Source of the DNA: an uncultured Collinsella sp.
GTDB taxonomy: Bacteria > Actinomycetota > Coriobacteriia > Coriobacteriales > Coriobacteriaceae
Length of the DNA: 17,996 nucleotides
NCBI GenBank assembly: GCA_902494935.1
Contig: CABUVH010000021.1
Span: 1 to 17,996, forward strand
Direction: 5' to 3'
Below the pieces are notes generated by a model. It was not told where the DNA came from. It saw nothing but the letters and a program-made list of their open reading frames with translations, and did not search any database. Below, piece by piece: positions 1 to 6,090 of this stretch (position 1 is its first letter; the number at the start of each line of letters is the position of its first letter). The position numbers and the translations under genes are program-made.

Positions 1-506
1 ATCTGGTTCATCATGCGGCGGAAATCGTCGGCCGAAAGCGTGTTTTTGATTGCGATGCCCGAATCCTCGACCGGTGTTGCGTCGTGCGCGATAGGCATGT
101 GTGTGGCAGTGGACATGGGGGCTGCCGGCGTCGAGACGGCGGGCATGGTTTCACGGGAAACATCGCCGATTTGATGTTCGGGAGCCGACACTGTGGTGGT
201 AGCTGGTACCGCCGGGGGGACGACGGGTGCCGCGGGCGCGGCGTTATCTGCCGCGGAGCCCTGTGGTGCCACGATGTTGAGCGCAATCGGTGCAAAGGCG
301 ATCTCTTCCAGGTACGCCTCGATGGTCGGCTGATGCTTTTTGAGCTGAGCGATGGCGAATCGTGAGGGGGCCTCAATCGTCAAGGTGTCCTCGGTCAGGC
401 TCACGGCGCGCGATTGCCCCAGCATGTTGATGAGGCGCGCATCTTGGCCGTCGCGCTGGCAAAAGGCGATGGCATCCCCCAGGATGATGCTTGCTTCCTC
501 GTCCAC
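1..506 (-). CDS. dnaA: Chromosomal replication initiator DnaA (5' part; gene runs off the left edge)
   Basis: DnaA binds DnaA boxes at oriC and opens the duplex for helicase loading. Only the first 168 codons are in the window; the AAA+ and DNA-binding domains lie beyond the left edge. The frame opens with GTG (506-504), preceded by a GGGAGAG ribosome site. Residues about 1-70 match DnaA domain I: the stretch LTEDTLTIEAPSRFAIAQL aligns well with the E. coli DNTLALYAPNRFVLDWV segment, at the same distance from the N-terminus. Residues about 75-150 are an Ala/Pro/Thr-rich linker typical of domain II. The identity is supported by the adjacent origin-like gap and the divergent rpmH gene. It lies 15 bp downstream of the ATPase gene on the same strand and is probably cotranscribed with it. 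The family call is inferred from domain I and context, because the diagnostic AAA+ motifs are not visible. Confidence 0.87.
   Translation of the reverse strand, partial: MDEEASIILGDAIAFCQRDGQDARLINMLGQSRAVSLTEDTLTIEAPSRFAIAQLKKHQPTIEAYLEEIAFAPIALNIVAPQGSAADNAAPAAPVVPPAVPATTTVSAPEHQIGDVSRETMPAVSTPAAPMSTATHMPIAHDATPVEDSGIAIKNTLSADDFRRMMNQ
147..162. promoter_or_regulatory. Degenerate parS-like sequence inside dnaA
   Basis: GGTTTCACGGGAAACA matches the parS consensus TGTTTCACGTGAAACA at 14 of 16 positions, with mismatches at the first base and at base 10. It lies in the DnaA domain II linker, where coding constraint is weak. Three perfect parS copies lie 5 kb away. Binding by ParB is inferred only; codon choice could have produced the match by chance. 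Confidence 0.3.
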
Positions 507-521
507 TGTCTCTCCCGTTCC

Positions 522-1850
522 TTAAGCTTGGGCCCGCACGCGAGCGCTTCCGATTTCGGTCAGATGGTATTTCTGCCCATGTTTGACTATCAAGCCCGTC
601 TGCGCCAAATCGTTGAGCGTGCGCGACCAGGTGGGTGCGGAGTTTCCAAACGCCCGCGCCAAGTCCGTCGCGCCGCACTCTTGATGTTGGGCCAGATACC
701 CTAATGCAGCGTTGCCGCGTTCGCTTATAAACACGTCCGACTGCGGTTGTGCGTATTGATTCGCCGCATTAGGATACATCATTTGAGCTGCTGGTTGTTG
801 AGAACTCTGTATGGGCGGCACCTGCTGTTGAAAACTTTGCGGCCACTGTTGGTAAGGCTGCGGCGGCATCTGCTGAGTCCAGGGGTTGAGGTTTCCCTGC
901 GGCATCTGCTGATACGGCTGCTGGTACGGCTGAGGATACTGCTGTGGATACGGCTGGGCATATCCCTGCTGCGGCATATATTGGGGAGGATACCCTTGTG
1001 GGTACGGTTGGTAGCCCATTTGCGCGACGTTTGGCATGGCCGCCGTCTGCTGCACGGCGCCTGTGTCCAGATCTGCCGAGCCTATGCCCTCCGGCACGTT
1101 TTGCACTGGGTTGCCCAGCGGTGTCTGGGGGTCTTGCATGGGAAAACTTCCATGCTGCTGCATCTGCTGCGCCACGGGCTGCTGTGCAAACGTGCTGGAT
1201 AGGGGATACGCCGGCTGCTCCGTCTCGGGGCGCACGGCGGCCCCTCGCCCTCCGGCGCGCTCGATTTCCTGCACGCGTTTGGGGTCCAGGCTTACCGTGA
1301 CCACGGTGCCGTTGCCCATGTTGTCCTCGATGGATACGGCGCCGCCGGCGTTTTCCAAGTACTCCTGCACCATGGGAAACCCGGCTCCGGTTCCGCGGAT
1401 GTATCGCTTCATGTTGCTGTTTGCGCTGGTGACGCCAAAATCGAAGGCGCGCTCCTTGTCGTCGATTCCCGGTCCCTGATCTGCGAATCGGATGGTGTCG
1501 CCGCCGTCTAGGATCGAGATGATGGGCTCTGCAAAGTGGGCGTGGATAAAGTTTTCGACAATCTCGCGGATAACCATGAGCGAGATGTGCCCGCCCTGCT
1601 CTTTCATGCACTGGTAGACGGTGTTGGTTGTCTCTTCCAGATAGGTGCGCACGTCCTTCGGTTCGATGACGATGACGCGCGGCGTCGACAGCATGTCGTC
1701 ATAGACCGCGATGCGTGCCGCATACATGGCACCCTGCGCTTTCGCAGCGGCCTGCTCTTCCTGGCCGCGCTTTTCGCGCGCGCCGGTGATGTGCTCGTTG
1801 TCAGGTGCCGGGTCTCCGGAATCGACCATGGTGTAAAAGTCGTCAGACAT
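522..1850 (-). CDS. GHKL-type ATPase with Pro/Gln/Tyr-rich linker and C-terminal winged helix, upstream of dnaA
   Basis: The function is not known to me. Residues about 60-190 form a histidine-kinase-like (GHKL) ATPase domain: an N-box with E99-N100 (REIVENFIHAHF), a G1 box DQGPG at 124-128, a G2 region RGTGAGF at 152-158, and GNGTVVTV at 179-186. There is no dimerisation/phosphoacceptor domain, so it resembles anti-sigma-factor or stand-alone ATPases more than sensor kinases. Residues about 222-370 are a low-complexity linker rich in Gln, Pro and Tyr (repeats such as PYPQQYPQPYQQPYQQ). Residues about 375-442 look like a MarR-type winged helix (ATDLARAFGNSAPTWSRTLNDL, then a wing ending in HLTEIG). 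The ATG at 1850 has only a weak ribosome site (GAGCGG). It probably heads a dnaA transcript, so a role in controlling dnaA or origin firing is plausible but inferred. Confidence 0.8.
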   Translation of the reverse strand: MSDDFYTMVDSGDPAPDNEHITGAREKRGQEEQAAAKAQGAMYAARIAVYDDMLSTPRVIVIEPKDVRTYLEETTNTVYQCMKEQGGHISLMVIREIVENFIHAHFAEPIISILDGGDTIRFADQGPGIDDKERAFDFGVTSANSNMKRYIRGTGAGFPMVQEYLENAGGAVSIEDNMGNGTVVTVSLDPKRVQEIERAGGRGAAVRPETEQPAYPLSSTFAQQPVAQQMQQHGSFPMQDPQTPLGNPVQNVPEGIGSADLDTGAVQQTAAMPNVAQMGYQPYPQGYPPQYMPQQGYAQPYPQQYPQPYQQPYQQMPQGNLNPWTQQMPPQPYQQWPQSFQQQVPPIQSSQQPAAQMMYPNAANQYAQPQSDVFISERGNAALGYLAQHQECGATDLARAFGNSAPTWSRTLNDLAQTGLIVKHGQKYHLTEIGSARVRAQA

Positions 1851-2090
1851 GCCGCTCGCAATCTTTCAAAAGGTTTCGAACAAATAGTAGCTCACCGCGC
1901 AATGTTTCTCATCTTTCGACAACTTTTCAAAACCTGTTGAAAACTTTGGAAAACGGGCGAAAAGTTCTTAACATTGCCAACATGACCTGTTGAAAACTCG
2001 ATGAAATATCGTGAAAAGTTGCCATGCGGCGCAAATCTCGGTTGAGCTTATGGGGGAACCGTGTGAACTACGCAACCTTTTACCTTTGAT
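1851..2090. other. oriC: Probable replication origin (oriC)
   Basis: This noncoding gap separates the minus-strand ATPase-dnaA unit from the plus-strand rpmH cluster, the usual place for oriC in Gram-positive bacteria. It is AT-rich compared with the flanking genes and crowded with TTTTC/GAAAA motifs. Two exact copies of TGTTGAAAA (reverse complement TTTTCAACA) sit at 1935-1943 and 1988-1996, and TTTGGAAAA (reverse complement TTTTCCAAA) at 1945-1953. All are near-matches to the DnaA box TTATCCACA/TTTTCCACA. Further weaker relatives are CTTTCGACA near 1912-1920 and CGTGAAAAGTT near 2010. No perfect consensus box was seen, so the call rests on gene order plus the repeated motif. Confidence 0.65.
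1932..1998 (-). repeat. Pair of 14-bp direct repeats, DnaA-box-like
   Basis: The identical 14-mer ACCTGTTGAAAACT occurs at 1932-1945 and 1985-1998, 53 bp apart, which is about five helical turns. On the minus strand its core reads TTTTCAACA, one base from TTTTCCACA. They are interpreted as DnaA boxes of this lineage; this is inferred from position and similarity. Confidence 0.55.
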
Positions 2091-2093
2091 TTC

Positions 2094-2123
2094 TTGACAT
2101 TTGAACATTGATTTCCCTACAAT
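2094..2123 (+). promoter_or_regulatory. Sigma-70-type promoter for the rpmH cluster
   Basis: A perfect -35 hexamer TTGACA (2094-2099) is followed by an 18-bp spacer and the -10 hexamer TACAAT (2118-2123). Transcription would start near 2130 and leave a leader of about 65 nt before rpmH. It is the best-formed promoter in the window, as expected for a ribosomal protein gene, and it abuts the putative oriC. Confidence 0.8.
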
Positions 2124-2195
2124 CTTCAAGCTCACGTGTCTATATCTGCGTCCGCGCTCCCGCGGACACTCGAAATGCAGCAGGAGGAACTTAAG

Positions 2196-2330
2196 ATGAA
2201 GCGTACGTATCAGCCTAATAAGCGTAAGCGTGCCAAGACCCATGGCTTCCGTGCCCGTATGGCCACCAAGGGTGGTCGTGCCGTGCTCGCCCGTCGCCGC
2301 GCCAAGGGCCGCAAGCGTCTCACTGTCTAG
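2196..2330 (+). CDS. rpmH: 50S ribosomal protein L34
   Basis: This is a 44-residue, strongly basic protein beginning MKRTYQPNKRKRAKTHGFR and ending GRKRLTV, which is the canonical L34 sequence and length. It is a component of the large ribosomal subunit. The ATG at 2196 is chosen because L34 always starts MKRT(Y/F)QP and because an AGGAGG ribosome site lies 8 nt upstream (2182-2187). An in-frame upstream extension to 2136 exists but is not part of the protein. It is the first gene of a cluster with rnpA, 20 bp downstream. Confidence 0.98.
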   Translation: MKRTYQPNKRKRAKTHGFRARMATKGGRAVLARRRAKGRKRLTV

Positions 2331-2350
2331 CAGCGATACACACATCTCGC

Positions 2351-2689
2351 ATGAAGACTATTAAGTCTCGGCAAGATTTCGAGCATGTGTTCAGTCAGGG
2401 GCGTCGTTTCAATCACCCTCTGATTCGAATGACCATATGTGAATCGGTTGGCGAAGGCGACTCCGGAAGGGTCGCCTTCGTTGGTGCTAAACGGCTCGGT
2501 TGTGCAGTTGTGCGCAACCGTTCTAAGCGTGTGATGCGCGAGGCCGCCCGCAGCTGCGGATTTCCCGTTGCGGGTTATGACATCATCTTGTTCGCGACTC
2601 CCAAGACGAGGATCTCTTCGCCGCAGGAGATGGACAAGGCATTGCGTTCGCTTATGAAACGCGCCGGCGTTGCCGGGGAGGAGCGATGA
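2351..2689 (+). CDS. rnpA: Ribonuclease P protein component
   Basis: The 112-residue protein is the small basic subunit that assists the RNase P RNA in maturing the 5' ends of tRNAs. The family signature is clear: VRNRSKRVMREAAR with the RNR motif at residues 55-57, preceded by the conserved FVGAKRLGCAV segment. Length is normal for the family. It begins 20 bp after rpmH and its end overlaps yidD by 4 bp (ATGA), which implies translational coupling. The order rpmH-rnpA-yidD-yidC is widespread in bacteria. Confidence 0.97.
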   Translation: MKTIKSRQDFEHVFSQGRRFNHPLIRMTICESVGEGDSGRVAFVGAKRLGCAVVRNRSKRVMREAARSCGFPVAGYDIILFATPKTRISSPQEMDKALRSLMKRAGVAGEER

Positions 2690-2910
2690 GCAATCACGTT
2701 TTGCGACGTGTTGCCATCGCTCCTATTCGCATATATCAACAGGTTGTTTCGCCCTTATTACCTGACGCCTGCATTTATTACCCAACGTGCTCGCAATACG
2801 CCGTTCAGGCGATTGAGAAGTACGGTGTTTTGAGAGGCTGCTGGCTTGCCGTGAGGCGCATCGCTCGCTGTAATCCCCTGCACGTCGGCGGTTATGACCC
2901 TGTGCCCTAG
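2686..2910 (+). CDS. yidD: YidD, membrane protein insertion efficiency factor
   Basis: A 74-residue protein of the YidD family, a small peripheral inner-membrane protein that aids YidC-dependent insertion. The signature CIYYPTCSQYAVQAIEKYG is present with the paired cysteines C29 and C35, as is the C-terminal RRIARCNPLHVGGYDPVP segment. An N-terminal amphipathic stretch (residues about 7-24) fits membrane association. It overlaps the rnpA stop by 4 bp and lies just upstream of yidC, the standard arrangement. Confidence 0.95.
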   Translation: MSNHVLRRVAIAPIRIYQQVVSPLLPDACIYYPTCSQYAVQAIEKYGVLRGCWLAVRRIARCNPLHVGGYDPVP

Positions 2911-2939
2911 TGGGCACTCGCTATCGGAGGAAAACTTAC

Positions 2940-3710
2940 ATGTGGGATTGGATCGTTAACATCCTTTTCGAGCTGCTCAAGCTCATCCAGACCTTTGCGG
3001 TCGACTGGGGCCTGTCCATCATCATCCTGGTGGTCATCATCCGTCTGCTGCTGACGCCGCTTATGCTCAAGTCGACCAAGTCGACGGCTCGCATGCAGGT
3101 GCTGCAGCCCAAGATGCTCGAAATCCAGGAGCGCTACGCCGACGACCCCCAGCGTCAGGCCGAGGAGATGCAGAAGTTCTACAGCGAGAACAAGTTCAAT
3201 CCGCTGGCCGGCTGCCTGCCGCTTCTGATTCAGATGCCCATCCTTATTGCCCTGTTCACGCTTCTGCGCAACCTGCCGCAGTACTTTAACGAGGGCACGT
3301 TCTCGTTCTTTAACATCCTGCCCGATCTGACCACCACGCCGAGCGCCTCTTTTGCCGATGGCTTTATGGTTGCGCTGCCTGCGCTGATTTGCCTGATTCT
3401 GTTTGCCGTTCTCACCTTGATTCCGCAGCTGTATATGTCCCGCAATCAGACCGGTCAGCAGGCCCAGAGCATGCGTATGATGGCTGTTGTCATGACCGTC
3501 ATGATGCTTTGGATGGGCTGGAGCCTGCCCGTCGGCGTTCTGCTGTACTACGATGTGTCTTCTGCCTGGCAGGTTATCCAGCAGATCTTCGTGACGCAGA
3601 AGGTTATCGACAAGGCTAAGGCCGATGAGGAGGAGCGCCTCAAGAACGCTCCGCTTCAGGTCGAGGTTACTCGTCGCGAGAAGAAGCCGCGCCCGCACAA
3701 GAAGAAGTAG
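2940..3710 (+). CDS. yidC: YidC/Oxa1-family membrane protein insertase
   Basis: This 256-residue protein inserts and folds membrane proteins, alone or with SecYEG. It has the short Gram-positive-type layout. A first core transmembrane segment (about 22-44) carries the groove arginine R35. A charged cytoplasmic hairpin (about 45-88) follows. The conserved NPLAGCLPLLIQMPIL segment (87-102) leads into the second transmembrane helix, with further helices near 142-165, 178-194 and 197-220. It ends in a Lys/Arg-rich tail (REKKPRPHKKK) of the kind that can contact ribosomes. The ATG at 2940 is chosen for the GGAGGA site at 2926-2931; a GTG at 2910 would overlap yidD and lacks support. I see no lipobox cysteine at the N-terminus, unlike many Bacillus homologues. 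Confidence 0.96.
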   Translation: MWDWIVNILFELLKLIQTFAVDWGLSIIILVVIIRLLLTPLMLKSTKSTARMQVLQPKMLEIQERYADDPQRQAEEMQKFYSENKFNPLAGCLPLLIQMPILIALFTLLRNLPQYFNEGTFSFFNILPDLTTTPSASFADGFMVALPALICLILFAVLTLIPQLYMSRNQTGQQAQSMRMMAVVMTVMMLWMGWSLPVGVLLYYDVSSAWQVIQQIFVTQKVIDKAKADEEERLKNAPLQVEVTRREKKPRPHKKK

Positions 3711-3727
3711 TGGGATAGTATTCTTAT

Positions 3728-3739
3728 TTAGGTACCTAA
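3728..3739. repeat. Perfect 12-bp palindrome TTAGGTACCTAA, copy 1
   Basis: The palindrome sits in the 44-bp gap between yidC and khpB, just before the khpB ribosome site. An identical copy, matching over 14 bp (TTTAGGTACCTAAC), lies at 7229-7240 after the parB cluster. I do not recognise it as a known operator. It is symmetric and could bind a dimeric protein. Confidence 0.6.
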
Positions 3740-3754
3740 CTTTTGGAGTTCGTT

Positions 3755-4324
3755 ATGTCTGAAGAGATCGTCGAGGATATGCTTGAGGAGGTTGCCCCGC
3801 AGGTCGCGGGCGATTATCCCGAGATTGCACAGCGTTACAAGGCTGGTGAAGAGCTGACCGATGAGGAGCTCGACACCATTGCCGATGTGGCTATTTCCAT
3901 TCTGCGTTCCATCCTTTCGCACTTCGATGCGGCGAACTCTCCCATCGATGAGTATGAGGGCGATGAGGGCGAGTTGATTCTGGACGTAACCGCTCCGGAT
4001 CTTGCTGTTCTTATTGGTCGTCATGGACGCACCCTCGATGCTCTTCAGGTTATGTTCTCGCTGCTGGTGAGCCGCAAGCTTGGCTTTAGGTATCCGGTCG
4101 TCGTTGACGTTGAGGGCTATAAGAGCCGTCGACAGGACAAGGTTGCTTCTATGGCACAGTCCGCCGCCGAGCGCGCTATTCGCACTCATAAGAGTGTTTC
4201 GCTGCCGCCTATGAATGCCTATGAACGTCGACTGGTTCATATTGCCCTTCGTGGTAACGATGCTGTAGACACGCATTCTGAGGGCTCTGATCCCGATCGC
4301 CATGTTGTGATTGTTGCTCGATAA
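3755..4324 (+). CDS. khpB: KhpB/Jag-type RNA-binding protein (KH and R3H domains)
   Basis: The 189-residue protein belongs to the Jag/SpoIIIJ-associated family (KhpB/EloR), which binds RNA and affects cell elongation in other Gram-positive bacteria. An acidic N-terminal region (1-40) is followed by a KH domain whose GxxG loop is G88-R-H-G91 in LIGRHGRTLDALQ. A C-terminal R3H domain follows, with R158-xxx-H162 (YERRLVHIAL) and the closing HSEGSDPDRHVVI. A typical Jag-N domain is not evident. The ATG at 3755 has a GGAG site 6 nt upstream; an in-frame TTG at 3743 is less likely. It sits directly after yidC as usual, and a strong terminator follows. Confidence 0.94.
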   Translation: MSEEIVEDMLEEVAPQVAGDYPEIAQRYKAGEELTDEELDTIADVAISILRSILSHFDAANSPIDEYEGDEGELILDVTAPDLAVLIGRHGRTLDALQVMFSLLVSRKLGFRYPVVVDVEGYKSRRQDKVASMAQSAAERAIRTHKSVSLPPMNAYERRLVHIALRGNDAVDTHSEGSDPDRHVVIVAR

Positions 4325-4342
4325 GCTTCTCGAGTCTATGCT

Positions 4343-4374
4343 AAGGGGACGTGGTTTCCACGTCCCCTTTTTTT
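4343..4374 (+). terminator. Intrinsic terminator of the rpmH-khpB cluster
   Basis: A perfect 10-bp GC-rich stem, GGGGACGTGG (4345-4354) with CCACGTCCCC (4358-4367), encloses a TTT loop and is followed by seven T (4368-4374). Two A before the stem can pair with the T-tract. It lies 19 bp after the khpB stop and separates that cluster from rsmG. Confidence 0.95.
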
Positions 4375-4425
4375 GTCAAAAGTTCTCGATACACTGATTT
4401 TTGTCAGAAAGGAGTCGTCTTGTTT

Positions 4426-5157
4426 GTGTTAACTAATGAGCAGGCAAGTCTGATGCTGTCCCGTCTCATATCGTATTGTAAAGACTATTCTCTGAAGGTC
4501 TCCGAGGATAGCCTTCGTGTCTGTATCCAGCATCTTGATCTTGTTCTGGAAGCCAATAAGACTACCAATCTAACGCGCATCCTAGATGTTGACGATGCTG
4601 CAGTTCTCCATATTCTGGACTCACTTGTTCTGCTTCCCTATATTAATAAAGCTCCTGAAGGCGCTTTGCTTGATATGGGTACCGGTGCTGGCTTCCCCGG
4701 TATTCCGTTGACTATTGCAAGCGGACGGAAGGCTACCTATATCGATTCGGTTGCCAAGAAGGTTGATGCTGTTAATTCCTTTGTTAAGGAGCTTGGCCTT
4801 AAGCATGCTCATGTCGTTCACGATCGTCTTGAGGAATATGCCAGATCCCATAAGAAACAATTTGCTGTCGTTACTGCTCGCGCGCTTGCACCGTTACCAG
4901 TTCTCGTTGAGTACGCTTCTCCTTTCTTAAAAGATGGAGGCTTCTTTGTCATTACTAAGGGGAACCCGTCGGACGATGAACTTCAGTCTGGCATGGCTGC
5001 TGCAAAGATATGCGGGTTTACCACGCTTATGACGGATGATTTGAATTTGCCAAATGACTTGGGTCATCGTGAGTTCATAATTTTAAAAAAGTCTCGTCCG
5101 TCATTCGTTTCTCTTCCTCGTGCTAATGGCATGGCGAAGAAGAATCCGCTTGCCTAG
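4426..5157 (+). CDS. rsmG: 16S rRNA (guanine-N7) methyltransferase RsmG (GidB)
   Basis: It uses S-adenosylmethionine to methylate N7 of a guanine near the 530 loop of 16S rRNA (G527 in E. coli numbering). The protein has 243 residues from the GTG start, normal for the family. Visible motifs are NKTTNLTRI (44-52), the SAM-binding LLDMGTGAGFPGIPL (81-95), VTARALAPL (149-157) and the C-terminal LPRANGMAKKNPL. The start is uncertain: AGAAAGGAG (4406-4414) is followed by an in-frame TTG at 4420 (5 nt away) and a GTG at 4426 (11 nt away), differing by two residues. No clear promoter was found after the terminator. Codon use is AT-richer than in the flanking clusters. The first parS begins one base after the stop codon. 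rsmG before parA is a common origin-proximal order. Confidence 0.95.
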   Translation: MLTNEQASLMLSRLISYCKDYSLKVSEDSLRVCIQHLDLVLEANKTTNLTRILDVDDAAVLHILDSLVLLPYINKAPEGALLDMGTGAGFPGIPLTIASGRKATYIDSVAKKVDAVNSFVKELGLKHAHVVHDRLEEYARSHKKQFAVVTARALAPLPVLVEYASPFLKDGGFFVITKGNPSDDELQSGMAAAKICGFTTLMTDDLNLPNDLGHREFIILKKSRPSFVSLPRANGMAKKNPLA

Positions 5158-5158
5158 A

Positions 5159-5174
5159 TGTTTCACGTGAAACA
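5159..5174. promoter_or_regulatory. parS: parS centromere site 1
   Basis: This is an exact match to the bacterial parS consensus TGTTTCACGTGAAACA. The palindrome extends to 18 bp with the flanking A and T, and it starts one base after the rsmG stop codon. ParB loads at such sites and slides as a CTP-dependent clamp. Confidence 0.96.
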
Positions 5175-5197
5175 TAATGGATAGGGATGACTTGCTA

Positions 5198-5213
5198 TGT
5201 TTCACGTGAAACA
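5198..5213. promoter_or_regulatory. parS: parS centromere site 2
   Basis: Exact TGTTTCACGTGAAACA, 39 bp downstream of site 1 (start to start). The symmetry extends to 22 bp, the longest of the three sites, because CTA and TAG flank the core. Confidence 0.96.
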
Positions 5214-5235
5214 TAGCGGGAATGTCGAATCGGAA

Positions 5236-5251
5236 TGTTTCACGTGAAACA
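5236..5251. promoter_or_regulatory. parS: parS centromere site 3
   Basis: Exact TGTTTCACGTGAAACA, 38 bp downstream of site 2 and 38 bp before the parA start codon. It lies where the parA promoter would be expected, so ParB bound here could repress parAB; that is an inference. Confidence 0.96.
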
Positions 5252-5289
5252 TCCTCCGTTTAACAGCTTTAAATACACCAGGAGGGACC

Positions 5290-6090
5290 GTGGGATTTCG
5301 CGACGTTAAGCGTTCAAAAAGCGCAAAAGACACGCGTATCATTGCAATCATCAATCAAAAAGGCGGCGTAGGTAAGTCTACGACAGCCGTCAACCTCGCA
5401 GCTGCACTGGGAGAACAGGGTCGAAAAACGCTGATTGTTGATTTTGACCCGCAAGGCAATAGTACGAGCGGTTTTGGAATTGAAAAAGAAGACCTGGATC
5501 ACTGTATCTATGATGCATTGCTAAATGATGTTCAAGCGGAATCGCTTGTTCTTGATACAAATTGTAAAAAGGTCTTTGTGATTCCAGCTACCATCCAACT
5601 TGCTGGTGCGGAAATTGAACTTGTGAGCGCGATTGCTCGTGAAACTCGCCTAAAAGATCTACTAGAGCCTATTCAGGATGAGTTTGACTTCATCTTTATC
5701 GACTGTCCGCCTTCGCTTGGTTTGTTAACGATTAATGCGTTGACGGCAGCAGATAGCGTTTTGATTCCAATCCAGTGCGAGTATTATGCACTCGAAGGTG
5801 TCACAAAGCTTCTTGAGTCGATGAAAATGGTTAAATCGCGCCTGAATAAGACTCTTGATACGTATGGCGTGCTTATGACGATGTATGATTCGCGTACATC
5901 GCTTTCGAATCAGGTTGTTGAAGAAGTGCAATCGTATTTTGGCGAGAAGACATTCAAAACCCTGATTCCGCGTACCGTTAAAATTTCGGAAGCACCGTCG
6001 TTCGGAGAACCGGTCATTACCTATGCGCCTCAGAACAAGGGTGCAAAGGCGTATATGAACCTTGCTAAAGAGGTGATTAAGCGTGCCTAG
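5290..6090 (+). CDS. parA: Chromosome-partitioning ATPase ParA (Soj)
   Basis: This 266-residue ParA/MinD-family ATPase drives origin segregation together with ParB and parS and can also influence DnaA. The deviant Walker A motif KGGVGKST (24-31) has the signature lysine K24 and the P-loop K29. The A' segment VDFDPQGNSTSGFG and Walker B FIFIDCPPSLG are present, as is the C-terminal PRTVKISEAPSFGEPV typical of chromosomal ParA. There is no N-terminal DNA-binding domain, so it is the short chromosomal type rather than a plasmid ParA. The GTG start at 5290 follows an AGGAGGG site. It sits directly after the three parS sites and overlaps parB by 8 bp. Base composition is AT-rich (one 60-base sample near 5461 is about 40% GC). 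Confidence 0.97.
   Translation: MGFRDVKRSKSAKDTRIIAIINQKGGVGKSTTAVNLAAALGEQGRKTLIVDFDPQGNSTSGFGIEKEDLDHCIYDALLNDVQAESLVLDTNCKKVFVIPATIQLAGAEIELVSAIARETRLKDLLEPIQDEFDFIFIDCPPSLGLLTINALTAADSVLIPIQCEYYALEGVTKLLESMKMVKSRLNKTLDTYGVLMTMYDSRTSLSNQVVEEVQSYFGEKTFKTLIPRTVKISEAPSFGEPVITYAPQNKGAKAYMNLAKEVIKRA

Noticed and set aside
855..1020. Repeat-rich DNA that might be a minisatellite or a CRISPR-like array
   Set aside because: The repeats are short, irregular and in frame, and they encode the Pro/Gln/Tyr linker of the ATPase protein. There are no constant repeats with unique spacers.
769..1611. 280-codon minus-strand frame within the ATPase-wHTH gene
   Set aside because: It is an Arg/Ala/His-rich alternative frame of a gene whose own frame carries intact GHKL boxes.
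2136..2195. N-terminal extension of rpmH by 20 codons
   Set aside because: L34 starts at MKRTYQP in all families, and the AGGAGG site is placed for the ATG at 2196.
2907..3698. 263-codon minus-strand frame opposite yidC
   Set aside because: It is an antisense shadow of a gene with unmistakable YidC motifs; no family features are visible.
4373..4395. Possible rsmG promoter, TTGTCA with TACACT
   Set aside because: The spacer is only 11 bp and the -35 overlaps the terminator T-tract, so it is not credible as a sigma-70 promoter.
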